A DNA stretch of 64,000 nt from Herbidospora cretacea (lineage in GTDB: Bacteria; Actinomycetota; Actinomycetes; Streptosporangiales; Streptosporangiaceae), in the NCBI RefSeq assembly GCF_001570605.1, contig NZ_BBXG01000025.1:62001-126000 (forward strand). Direction: 5' to 3'. Below, in pieces: positions 44,430 through 54,094 of this stretch. The number at the start of each line of letters is the position of its first letter. The stretch's first letter is position 1. A model generated the notes under the pieces. The model was given only the letters and a program-made list of their open reading frames with translations, was not told the origin of the DNA and ran no database searches. A program made the translations under genes and the position numbers.

Positions 44430-47400
44430 ATGGACTCTCAGCTCATCGGGCGGGCTCACCCCGCGGGGCTGCTGCGTGCGGAGATCGGCCGGGCCCTCGA
44501 CAGCCACGGCGGTCTCGTGCTGGTGACCGGCGAGGCCGGGATCGGCAAGACCACTCTGGTCACCGGCGGGGTCGAAGACGCCAAACGGGCCGGGGCCCTC
44601 GTGCTCGGGGGGTCGTGCTGGCAGTCCGACGGCGCGCCCGGCTACTGGCCGTGGGTCCAGGTGATCCGGGGGCTGCGCCGGGCCGCCGAGTGGTCGTCGG
44701 TGGGGGCCGAGACCGCCGACGTGCTGGCCATCCTGCTGGGCGAGCGGTCCGGCGCGGGCAAGGAGCCGTTCGAGGGCTTCCGGCTCTACGACGCGGTGAC
44801 GACGGCGCTGGTGGCGGTGGCGCAGCGCCGTCCGGTCGTGGTGGTGATCGACGATCTCCACTGGGCCGACACGGCGTCGCTGAAGCTGCTGGAGTTCGCC
44901 GCGCAGCACACCTGGTTCGAGCGGCTGCTGCTGGTCGGCACCTACCGCGACGTCGAGGCCGAGGCGCCCGGCCATCCGCTGGCGCCGCTGATCATGCCGC
45001 TGGTGGCGAAGGCGACGTGCATCTCGCTGACCGGCCTGGGCCGCGACGAGGTGGGCTCGCTGATGGCCCGCACCGCCGGGCGGACGCCCGAGCCCGCGCT
45101 GGTCGACGAGGTCCACCGGCGCACCGGCGGCAATCCGTTCTTCGTCGAGCAGACCGCCCGGCTCTGGCAGGGCGGCGGCTCGGTGACCGCGATCGCGCCA
45201 GGCGTCCGCGATGCGCTGCAGAAACGCATCTCGCTGCTGTCGCCGCAGGTGGCGACGTTACTGACCGACGCGTCGGTGCTGGGGAGCGAGTTCCATCGCG
45301 ACGTGCTGGCCGCGCTGGCGGGGCTGCCGGCCGCCCGCGTCGACGGGCTCCTCGGCCAGGCGACGGCCGCGCGGCTGGTCGTCGAGCTGACAGAGGGGCG
45401 GCTGGGCTTCGCCCATGACCTCGTCCGCGAGACGCTCTACGAATCCCTCGGCGAGGGCGCGGCCGGTCGTCACGCCCGGGTGATCACGGCGCTCGACGCC
45501 GACCCGGCCCTGCGCGCCCACGTCCTCCCGGCCGACCAGGCCCGCCACGCCTACCAGGCGGGCCGCGAGCTGCCGCCGGCGGTCACGGTCGAACGGCTGC
45601 TGTCGGCGGCCGACGAGGCCCACCGGCGCATGGCCGTCGAGGAGTCGATCGGCCATCTGCGCAAGGCCGCCGTCCGGGGCGAGGCGCTGGAGCCGCGCCG
45701 CCGGGCGATGATCGCGATGGAGCTGAGCGCCTGCCTGTTCCACGTCGACGACATGGGCGAGACCCGGGCCACGCTCGAATCCGCCTGGCTGTTCGCCACC
45801 CAGACCGGCGACGCCGACGTGCTGGCCCGGGTGGCGGTCAGCTACTACCGGATCGACGGCCCCGGCATGCTCGGCGGCCCGAGCGGCGGGCGCAGCGCCG
45901 AGGTGGTCCGGATGGCCCACCGCGCCCTGATCGGCGACGGCCCGGCCGCCTCACCCGACGCGATGGCCCACGAGCTGACGCTCCACATCGCGGCGACCGC
46001 CCGCGCGGGCGACGACGACGAGGCGCTGGCCTTCGGCCTGGCCGCCCGCCACGACGTGCTGTTCGGGCTCGGCACGGCCGCCGAGCGCATCGAGCTGACC
46101 AGCGAGATGGAGACGGTCGCCCGGCGCAGCGCCGACACCGACACCGAACACTTCGCCGCCTCGCTGCGCTGGGTGGCGCTGCTGGAGGCGGGCGACCCCG
46201 TCTATCTCGACCAGTTCGCCGAGTCGACCGCCTTCGCGCTGCGCGTCGGCGGCGAACGCATGATCTTCTCCGCCCGCGTCGACCAGTCGATCATCATGAC
46301 CCTGGCCGGCCGGTTCGCCGAGGCCGAGGAGTTCCTGCGCGGCGCGATCGAGGTGATCGCCCACGACAGCCGCCACACGCTCGCCTTCATGGTCGACCAC
46401 GTGCTGTGGGCGGTGCTGCTCCACCAGGGCCGGTTCACCGAGATCCCGGCGGTGCTGGCCCGGCTGGAGACCTCCGGCCACTCGCAGGCCGACCTGCTGA
46501 GGGGCATCACCGCCCTCCAGGCGGGCGACCTCGACGCCGCCCTGCGGGCGCTGCCCGACGACGGTCTCGACTCCTACCCCCGCGCGTTCGCCCCGCTGGC
46601 GCTGCGCTTCCTCGCCCATGCGGCGGCCGAGTCGGCCGACGCGACGCTGACCGCCTGGGCGGCCGAGACGCTGGCACCCCACTCGGGCAACTGGCTGGTC
46701 AGCATCGGCGGCTGCGACATCGCCGGGCCGGTCGACCACTGGCTCGGCGTGCTGGCCGCCGCGCGTGGCCGGTGGGACGAGGCGACCGCCCTGCTGACCA
46801 GGGCCCGTGAGTCGGCGGTGGCCATGGAGGCCCGGCCGTGGGTGGTGGAGGCCGGGGTGCGACTCGGGCGCGCCCTGCTGGCGGTCGGCGACCGCGAGCG
46901 GGCCGGGGCGCTGCTCGACGAGTCGGCGGCCGAGGCGGCCGAGATGGGCATGCGGCACATCGGGGCGAAGATCGCCCAGATCCGGCGGGAAACGGCGGGC
47001 CCGGCGGCTGGTCGGCCGGTGACGGCAGAGCCGTCTCCGGGGCGCGCCTTCGCGGAGGCCGGGCGGCCGCATCACCTCGCTCCCGCTTTCCGGCGTGACG
47101 GCGACGTCTGGGAGCTGGCCTACGACGGCGTCGTGGTCCGGATGCCCGACGCCAAGGGCCTGCGCGACCTCCACACCCTGCTGGGAGCTCCCGGCACCGA
47201 CATCCCGGCGGTCCGGCTGCTCACCCCCGAGGGCGGAAGGGAGGCGGTGGCGGCGCGGAGCTTCGGCGGCGATCCCGTGCTCGACGACGAGGCCAAGGCG
47301 CGCTACCGGCGTCACCTGGCCCGGCTCGACGAGGAGATCGACCGGGCCGCCTCCCTCGGCGACGACGTCCGGGCGGCGACCCTCGACCGGGAGCGCGAGG

Positions 47401-47624
47401 CGCTGCTCGCCGAGCTGCGCGCCGCCGCCGGGCTGGCCGGCCGCGACCGGAGGCTGGGCGACGAGGCGGAGCGGGCCCGCAAGACGGTGACCGCCCGCAT
47501 CCGCGACACCCTGCGCAAACTCGGCGAACGCCATCCCTCTCTCGCCTCCCATCTGCGTGAGTCGATCACCACCGGTTCGTCGTGCCGCTACCGGCCCGAG
47601 TCGCCGGTCGGATGGCGGCTCTGA
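44430..47624 (+). CDS. Large AAA/STAND ATPase, LAL-like without LuxR domain
   Basis: 1064 residues. The N-terminal AAA ATPase of LuxR-type large regulators has Walker A VTGEAGIGKTTL (about residue 33) and Walker B VVVVIDDLHWAD (about 145), followed by RTGGNPFFVEQ. Long alpha-helical TPR-like repeats occupy residues about 380-850. The C-terminus (about 890-1060) has the conserved WELAYDGVVVRMPDAKGLRDLHTLL segment and a helical end (KTVTARIRDTLRKLGERHPSLASHL). No recognisable LuxR helix-turn-helix is present, so it may act by protein contact or bind DNA through that end. It stands alone with its own promoter and a terminator. Confidence 0.85.
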   Translation: MDSQLIGRAHPAGLLRAEIGRALDSHGGLVLVTGEAGIGKTTLVTGGVEDAKRAGALVLGGSCWQSDGAPGYWPWVQVIRGLRRAAEWSSVGAETADVLAILLGERSGAGKEPFEGFRLYDAVTTALVAVAQRRPVVVVIDDLHWADTASLKLLEFAAQHTWFERLLLVGTYRDVEAEAPGHPLAPLIMPLVAKATCISLTGLGRDEVGSLMARTAGRTPEPALVDEVHRRTGGNPFFVEQTARLWQGGGSVTAIAPGVRDALQKRISLLSPQVATLLTDASVLGSEFHRDVLAALAGLPAARVDGLLGQATAARLVVELTEGRLGFAHDLVRETLYESLGEGAAGRHARVITALDADPALRAHVLPADQARHAYQAGRELPPAVTVERLLSAADEAHRRMAVEESIGHLRKAAVRGEALEPRRRAMIAMELSACLFHVDDMGETRATLESAWLFATQTGDADVLARVAVSYYRIDGPGMLGGPSGGRSAEVVRMAHRALIGDGPAASPDAMAHELTLHIAATARAGDDDEALAFGLAARHDVLFGLGTAAERIELTSEMETVARRSADTDTEHFAASLRWVALLEAGDPVYLDQFAESTAFALRVGGERMIFSARVDQSIIMTLAGRFAEAEEFLRGAIEVIAHDSRHTLAFMVDHVLWAVLLHQGRFTEIPAVLARLETSGHSQADLLRGITALQAGDLDAALRALPDDGLDSYPRAFAPLALRFLAHAAAESADATLTAWAAETLAPHSGNWLVSIGGCDIAGPVDHWLGVLAAARGRWDEATALLTRARESAVAMEARPWVVEAGVRLGRALLAVGDRERAGALLDESAAEAAEMGMRHIGAKIAQIRRETAGPAAGRPVTAEPSPGRAFAEAGRPHHLAPAFRRDGDVWELAYDGVVVRMPDAKGLRDLHTLLGAPGTDIPAVRLLTPEGGREAVAARSFGGDPVLDDEAKARYRRHLARLDEEIDRAASLGDDVRAATLDREREALLAELRAAAGLAGRDRRLGDEAERARKTVTARIRDTLRKLGERHPSLASHLRESITTGSSCRYRPESPVGWRL

Positions 47625-47630
47625 GATGGC

Positions 47631-47675
47631 GGCTCTGAGACCGCCGCGCCCCCGTCCGGCGGCGGCCTCAGAGCC
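47631..47675. terminator. Bidirectional hairpin between AAA gene and drrB
   Basis: GGCTCTGAG (47631-47639) pairs with CTCAGAGCC (47667-47675), with an inner CCGCCG/CGGCGG stem. A partial duplication of the GGCGGCTCTGAGAT segment sits just before it and contains the stop codon of the AAA gene. Confidence 0.75.
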
Positions 47676-48520
47676 CTACTTCCGGTTGTAGGCCCGCATC
47701 GTCAGCGGCCCGAAGACGGCCAGCAGCGCCGCCGTGGCGACGAACACCCAGGTCAGTTCGCCCATGTCCGGGGTGCCGTTCATCAGCGACCGGACCGCCG
47801 CGACGAGCCGGGTGATCGGGTTGACCTCGACGAAGGCCTGCAGCCAGCCGGGCATCGTCGACGGGTCGACGAAGATGTTGCTCAGGAAGGTCAACGGGAA
47901 CAGCACGAGCATGCTGACCCCCATCACCGACTTCTCGCTGCGCAGGTAGAGGCCGCACATCGTCCAGATCCACGAGAACGCGAACGAGAACACGACCAGC
48001 AGCCCGATCCCCGCCGCCACGCCCGCCACGCCGCCGGCCGGCCGGAACCCCAGGATCAGCCCGACCACAGTGATCACCAGCGAGGCCAGCACATAGCGCA
48101 GCACGTCACCCAGCAGGTTCCCGACCAGGGCGGCGGGCCGCCAGATCGGCAGCGACTTGAACCGGTCGAACACGCCCTTGGCGATGTCGATGTTCACCGC
48201 CAGCCCGCTGTACATGGTCGTCATGACGACGCTCTGCACCATGATCCCGGGCAGCAGGAACTGCAGGTACTCCCCCGTCGACCCGGCCAGCGCACCGCCG
48301 AACAGGTAGGTGAACATGAGCGTCATCATGATCGGGAACGCCGTCACGTCGAACAGCTGCTCCGGCACGTGCTTGATCTTCAGGACGGCGCGCCACCCGA
48401 ACGTCAGCGACGCCGACAGCGCGCTCGGCCGGGCCGGCCGCTCCCGGGGGTCGAGGACCGCGCCGATGGTCTCGGCGGCGGGGACGTAGACCTGCTCGGC
48501 GGTCTCGGTCGTGGTGGCGG

Positions 48521-48524
<4 letters not shown>
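47676..48524 (-). CDS. drrB: DrrB-type ABC-2 transporter permease
   Basis: 282-residue membrane subunit of an ABC-2 exporter of the daunorubicin-resistance type. About six helices; family strings are [55 protein letters not shown] and [33 protein letters not shown]. The ATG at 48524 overlaps the ATPase stop by 4 bp. It probably exports a hydrophobic compound or lipid; no biosynthetic cluster is adjacent. Confidence 0.92.
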
Positions 48525-49513
<989 letters not shown>

Positions 49514-49537
49514 GCCCTTGAGGCGCGAGACCGCGTG

Positions 49538-49552
49538 CTAGATCGGATCTAG
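49538..49552. promoter_or_regulatory. Perfect 15-bp palindrome between drrA and the oxidoreductase
   Basis: CTAGATCGGATCTAG, 7-bp arms around one G, 25 bp upstream of drrA and 45 bp upstream of the divergent oxidoreductase. Shape and place fit a regulator binding site; the regulator is not encoded next to it. Confidence 0.6.
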
Positions 49553-49597
49553 CGGCCCGCGAGATACGGTCGGATCGGAGATCAACGGGAGGAAGAG

Positions 49598-50980
49598 ATG
49601 GCAGACGTCTTCGACGTGATCGTTATGGGCGCGGGGCCGGTCGGGGAGAACGTGGTCGACCGGGCCGTGCGCGGCGGCCTGTCGGTCGCCGTGATCGAGG
49701 CGGAGCTCGCCGGTGGCGAGTGCTCCTATTGGGCGTGCGTGCCGAGCAAGGCGCTGCTGCGCCCCGTCGACCTGGCCGGAGAGGTGGAGCGGGCGCCGGG
49801 GCTGACGGCGGGGCCGATCGACGTCCAGGCGGTGCTGGCGCGGCGTGACTGGGCGGTGAACGACTACAGCGACAACGGCCAGGCCCGCTGGCTGGAGTCG
49901 CTGCCGTCCACGTACATCAGGGGCCGGGCGCGGATCGCCGGGGAGAAGAAGGTCGACGTCGGCGGCCGGGTGCTGACCGCGCGGCACGCCGTGGTGGTGG
50001 CGACGGGCAGCCTGGCGGCCATCCCCGACATCCCGGGGCTGGCCGAGGCGAACCCGTGGACCAACCGCGAGGCCACCGGCGTGAAGAAGGTGCCGGGACG
50101 GCTGATCGTGCTGGGCGGCGGTGTGGTGGCGTGCGAGATGTCCCAGGCGCTGCACGCGCTCGGCGCGACCGAGACGACCATGGTCGTGCGCGGCCACGGC
50201 CTGCTCGACCGGTGTGAGAGCTTCGCCGCCACGATGGTCGCCGACGCGCTCGCGGCCCGCGGCGTCGACATCCGGTTCGGCACCCGGATCGAGCGGGTCG
50301 AGCGGATCGGCAGCGAGGTCACGGCGCACCTGTCCGACGGCACGACGCTGACCGCCGACGAGATCCTGGTCGCGGCCGGCCGCCGCATCGGCGTGGACAT
50401 CGGCCTCGACACCGTCGGCCTGCCCGACGGCCGCCCGATCGAGGTCGACGACAGCATGCGCTCGACCAGCCACGACTGGCTCTACGCGGTCGGCGACGCC
50501 AACGGCCGGGCGCTCCTCACCCACATGGGCAAATACCAGGCCCGGCTGTGCGGCGACGTGATCGCGGCCCGCGCCAACCGCCGCGCCGACGACCTGCCGT
50601 CGATGCGCGACCAGGGCGACCACTACGGCCCGCCCCAGGTGATCTTCACCGACCCGCAGGTCGCCGCGGTCGGCATCACCGAGAAGGAGGCGCGGCGCCG
50701 GGGTCTCAACGTCCGTTCCGTCGAGTACGACATGAGCGGCATCACCGGCGCCTACCTGTCGGCGGAGAACTACATCGGGCGCGCGAAGGCCGTGGTCGAC
50801 GAGGACCGCAAGGTGCTCGTCGGGGTCACCTTCGCGGGCCCGGCGGTGGCGGACATGCTCCACTCCGCGACCATCGCGATCACCGCCGAGGTGCCGATCG
50901 ACAAGCTCTGGCACGCGGTGCCGTCGTTCCCGACGGTCAGCGAGGTGTGGCTGCGCCTGCTGGAGACCTATGGCCTCTAG
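49598..50980 (+). CDS. FAD-dependent pyridine nucleotide-disulfide oxidoreductase
   Basis: 460-residue member of the dihydrolipoamide dehydrogenase/mercuric reductase family. FAD motif [13 protein letters not shown], redox disulfide Cys42-Cys47 in [21 protein letters not shown] motif [17 protein letters not shown], and [14 protein letters not shown]. The C-terminal His region reads [14 protein letters not shown], looser than the usual HAHPT, so the physiological disulfide or acceptor is uncertain. The start follows GGGAGGAAGAG. It ends tail to tail with the DUF1445 gene: both stops use the same CTAG. Confidence 0.88.
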   Translation: MADVFDVIVMGAGPVGENVVDRAVRGGLSVAVIEAELAGGECSYWACVPSKALLRPVDLAGEVERAPGLTAGPIDVQAVLARRDWAVNDYSDNGQARWLESLPSTYIRGRARIAGEKKVDVGGRVLTARHAVVVATGSLAAIPDIPGLAEANPWTNREATGVKKVPGRLIVLGGGVVACEMSQALHALGATETTMVVRGHGLLDRCESFAATMVADALAARGVDIRFGTRIERVERIGSEVTAHLSDGTTLTADEILVAAGRRIGVDIGLDTVGLPDGRPIEVDDSMRSTSHDWLYAVGDANGRALLTHMGKYQARLCGDVIAARANRRADDLPSMRDQGDHYGPPQVIFTDPQVAAVGITEKEARRRGLNVRSVEYDMSGITGAYLSAENYIGRAKAVVDEDRKVLVGVTFAGPAVADMLHSATIAITAEVPIDKLWHAVPSFPTVSEVWLRLLETYGL

Positions 50981-51738
50981 ACCTGATAGGCCGAGTCCCG
51001 GACGTCGGTGATCGCCATGTGCCCCGGCGCGTGGCCGATCGCGAACGGGATCCCGGCCGCCATCACCGCGGCCTGCGGAGTGACTCCGCAGGCCCAGAAC
51101 ACCGGCACCTCCCCCGGCCGGACCTCCACCGGATCGCCGAAGTCGGGCGCGCCGAGGTCGTCGATCCCCAGCCCCGCCGGATCGCCGATGTGCACCGGCG
51201 CGCCGTGGACCTGCGGGTAACGCGCGGAGACGCGCACCGCGTCGGCCACCTGCGCCGCCGGGATCGGCCGCATCGACACCACCAGCGGCCCCGACAGCCG
51301 CCCGGCCGGACGGCACGGCACCGACGTGCGGTACATGGGCACGTTCAGGCCCATCTCCAGATGCCTGACCGGAATGTCATCTCTGATCAGGGCGTCTTCG
51401 AAGGTGAAACTGCACCCGATCAGGAACGGTACGAGATCGTCCCGCCAGAACCGGGAGACATCGGTCACCTCGGCGACGGGCGCGCCGTTCTCGTACACGA
51501 CATAGCCCGGCAGATCGGTCCGGAGGTCACCCGCGAAGATCGGCATACTGGTGGCCCCAGGATCTCCGACGTCCAGCACCGGACAGGGCTTGGGATTGCG
51601 CTGCGCGAAGAGCAGCATGTCGTATGCGAGGTCGGCGGGCACCGCGAGCAGGTTGGCCTGGGCGTAACCCGGACACCACCCTGCGGTGGGCGTCTTCAGC
51701 CCGGCCCGGAAGCGGCTCCGGGCCTCGTGAGGGGTCAT
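50977..51738 (-). CDS. Putative hydro-lyase (DUF1445 / D-glutamate cyclase-like)
   Basis: 253-residue DUF1445 protein with the expected [15 protein letters not shown] start, [22 protein letters not shown], and [32 protein letters not shown] end. Family members are annotated as putative hydro-lyases; mammalian relatives hydrolyse D-5-oxoproline. The substrate here is unknown. Divergent from pirin; a MarR-like palindrome lies between them. Confidence 0.88.
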   Translation of the reverse strand: MTPHEARSRFRAGLKTPTAGWCPGYAQANLLAVPADLAYDMLLFAQRNPKPCPVLDVGDPGATSMPIFAGDLRTDLPGYVVYENGAPVAEVTDVSRFWRDDLVPFLIGCSFTFEDALIRDDIPVRHLEMGLNVPMYRTSVPCRPAGRLSGPLVVSMRPIPAAQVADAVRVSARYPQVHGAPVHIGDPAGLGIDDLGAPDFGDPVEVRPGEVPVFWACGVTPQAAVMAAGIPFAIGHAPGHMAITDVRDSAYQV

Positions 51739-51759
51739 TCGGGGACGTCCTCCGGAATA

Positions 51760-51773
51760 GTTGAATTCTCAAC
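51760..51773. promoter_or_regulatory. MarR-like palindrome in the pirin promoter
   Basis: GTTGAATTCTCAAC, a perfect 5-4-5 inverted repeat (TTGA-N4-TCAA type), 43 bp before pirin and 21 bp before the divergent DUF1445 gene. It may control both. Confidence 0.6.
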
Positions 51774-51816
51774 CAAGTTGGGGGTGCATAGCTGACACAC
51801 AGGAAGGAGCCCCAAG

Positions 51817-52788
51817 ATGCCCGCCGTAACCGTGGACAACCCGCTCACCCTCCCCCGGCTGCCCGAGCCCCTCGCGGCCGTGCACGAGCGCAAGGTCCTG
51901 ACCGTCGCCACCGCGCCCACGGGCTTCGAGGGCGAGGGATTCCCGGTCAGAAGAGCACTGGCCACGATCAAGCCAAAGTATCTCGATCCGTTCATCATGA
52001 TGGACCAGATGGGCGAGGTGGACTACGCGCCGGGCGAGCCCAAGGGCACGCCGTGGCACCCCCACCGGGGCTTCGAGACGGTGACGTACATCATCGACGG
52101 CGTCTTCGACCACACCGACTCCCACGGCGGCGGCGGAACCATCACCAACGGGGACACCCAGTGGATGACGGCCGGCTCCGGCCTCCTCCACAAGGAGGCC
52201 CCGCCGGAGTGGCTCGTCCAGAAGGGCGGCCTGTTCCACGGCATCCAGCTCTGGGTGAACCTGCCCTCCAAGTCGAAGATGCTCGCGCCGAAATACCAGG
52301 ACATCGGGCGGTCCAACGTGGTCCTGCTGAGCAGCCACGACGGCGGCGCGCTGGTCAGGGTCATCGCCGGCGACGTGGCCGGTCACCTCGGCCCCGGCGC
52401 CACCCACACGCCGATCACGCTCATCCACGCGAGCATCACCCCCGGAGCCCGGCTGACGATCCCGTGGCGGTCCGACTTCAACGCGCTCGCCTACGTGCTC
52501 TCGGGCCGGGGAACCGCCGGGACCGACGGCCAGCCGATCGAGATGGGACAGCTCGCGGTGTACGAGGGCTTCGGGGCCACCCAGGCCGAGACGATCACCC
52601 TGTCGGCGTCGAAGGCGCAGGACTCCCGGTCGCCGAACATGGAAGTGATCATCCTCGGCGGCAAGCCGATCGGTGAGCCGGTGGAGCACTACGGGCCGTT
52701 CGTGATGAACACGAAGGCGGAACTGGCCCAGGCCTTCGCCGACTTCCAGGCGGGACGGCTGGGGACGATCCCGGCGGGCCACCACTGA
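51817..52788 (+). CDS. Pirin family protein
   Basis: 323-residue bicupin. The N-terminal cupin holds the metal ligands in WHPHRGFETVTYIIDG and the following HTDSHGGGGTI, with LLHKEAPPEW and GLFHGIQLWVNLP typical of pirins. Bacterial pirins are quercetin-dioxygenase-like or modulate central metabolism by protein contact; the exact role is unknown. The start follows AAGGAG. A terminator follows 8 bp after the stop. Confidence 0.92.
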   Translation: MPAVTVDNPLTLPRLPEPLAAVHERKVLTVATAPTGFEGEGFPVRRALATIKPKYLDPFIMMDQMGEVDYAPGEPKGTPWHPHRGFETVTYIIDGVFDHTDSHGGGGTITNGDTQWMTAGSGLLHKEAPPEWLVQKGGLFHGIQLWVNLPSKSKMLAPKYQDIGRSNVVLLSSHDGGALVRVIAGDVAGHLGPGATHTPITLIHASITPGARLTIPWRSDFNALAYVLSGRGTAGTDGQPIEMGQLAVYEGFGATQAETITLSASKAQDSRSPNMEVIILGGKPIGEPVEHYGPFVMNTKAELAQAFADFQAGRLGTIPAGHH

Positions 52789-52796
52789 ATTGCCCT

Positions 52797-52827
52797 GAAG
52801 CGGCCAGGCAACCAGCCTGGCCGCTTC
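52797..52827 (+). terminator. Hairpin after pirin
   Basis: GAAGCGGCCAGGC (52797-52809) pairs perfectly with GCCTGGCCGCTTC (52815-52827) over a 5-nt loop. Confidence 0.85.
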
Positions 52828-52857
52828 GGCATCTCGTGGACCTGGGTCTTGCGGCTC

Positions 52858-53375
52858 CACGTCCTTCTCCGGCCGCTTCGGCGTTCCAGACTTGAGCGGG
52901 ACGTGGGCACGACTCCGGCCGGGGGCAGGCGACCGGCATACGGTCACGTCCTTCAAGAAGTCCGGAGCCTGGCCATTCCGGCGTCCCAGACGTGAACGAG
53001 ACCTAGGCACGACTCCGACCTGAGGCAGGCGACCGACATACGGTCACGTCCTTCAAGAAGTCCGGAGCCTGGCCATTCCGGCGTCCCAGACGTGAACGAG
53101 ACCTAGGCACGACTCCGACCTGAGGCAGGCGACCGACATACGGTCACGTCCTTCAAGAAGTCCGGAGCCTGGCCATTCCGGCGTCCCAGACGTGAACGAG
53201 ACCTAGGCACGACTCCGACCTGAGGCAGGCGACCGACATACGGCCACGTCCTTCAAGAAGTCCAAAGCCTGGCCATTTCGGCGTCCCAGACTTGGGCGAG
53301 ACCTGGGCACGAGCCTGCCCGACGACTGACCGGCCCCGGCCTGGGACAGGCGACCGGCTAGCGGCCACGTCCGTT
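52858..53375. repeat. Tandem 100-bp satellite array
   Basis: Units beginning at 52941, 53041, 53141 and 53241 repeat with an exact 100-bp period; the middle three are nearly identical. Degenerate copies flank them (from about 52858, and to about 53375). Each unit carries GACGTGA and TCACGTC, able to pair across about 60 nt. The period is not a multiple of three, so a continuous frame would shift at each unit; I do not call a protein. Confidence 0.9.
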
Positions 53376-54094
53376 GGGAAGCCGGACCGACGACCAACCG
53401 GATCCTGGACCCGCGGCAGGTCTGACCAATGGCCTCTTGGGCCTGCGCATGAGTGCGATCACCACATCGGAAAGGCCCCACCCGCTGGCCAACGGGACTC
53501 GAACACGACTCAGGTCGGAAGGGTCAACCGGCCTGACCACAGCCGTCAGGGATGCTGGGGCAGACAGCTCAATCGCGCGGCCGACCTGGTTGATGGCCGT
53601 CCGGGATGCTGACCTGCCGTGGTCGTGGCCGCGCCACCTCACGGGAGATGTTCTCCGCCGAAAACGGGTGGATCTCGGCGAGCTGTGCGCCAAACTCGCC
53701 GAGATCCGCGACGATCCCGTCCACCCGCCGGTGGCGGGACGGTATACCTGTTCCCGTTTGGTTCCCGTGCCCTCGGCGCGGGAACTGCTCGTGGGACCGA
53801 CCAGTTCCCGAGCGTCAGACGATCAATCCCGGACCCGCCAACTTCCTCTCACCCGATGGTCGGCGGAGGGGCGGCGGAACTCGCCGGTGCGGTCGAACTC
53901 GCCGTCGCGGCGCGAGCCCTCGATGGCCTCGTTCCAGCGAACGGCAAGTCGAGTGGTACGCATCTCAATATCCCCCGATAACGTGGTGCTTTTCGTGACT
54001 TAGTTGTATTTGGCATCACTTGCAGATCGCTTGCCATCAGATTTCATCTCCTATCTATTGAAAGCGGACGCAGGGTTCGCTTCGGTGGGGTCCC
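53376..54094. other. Gene-poor stretch after the satellite
   Basis: Overlapping short frames on both strands without convincing protein character. From about 53985 the sequence becomes clearly A/T-richer (TTAGTTGTATTTGGCATC, ATTTCATCTCCTATCTATTG), a likely promoter region for the sialidase-like gene. A small minus-strand frame at 53823-53963 is listed separately. Confidence 0.4.
53823..53963 (-). CDS. Possible 46-residue peptide
   Basis: ATG at 53963 preceded by GGGGGATATTGAG; encodes MRTTRLAVRWNEAIEGSRRD and a further 26 charged residues. Third positions are G/C rich. No family recognised and no supporting neighbour, so this is a weak call. Confidence 0.25.
   Translation of the reverse strand: MRTTRLAVRWNEAIEGSRRDGEFDRTGEFRRPSADHRVRGSWRVRD

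Noticed and set aside
51769-53010. Minus-strand frame running through the satellite and across pirin
   Set aside because: A 100-bp period shifts the frame each unit and the part opposite pirin is an antisense shadow.
52858-53375. CRISPR array
   Set aside because: The 100-bp units are contiguous with no alternating unique spacers and no cas genes nearby; it is a satellite.
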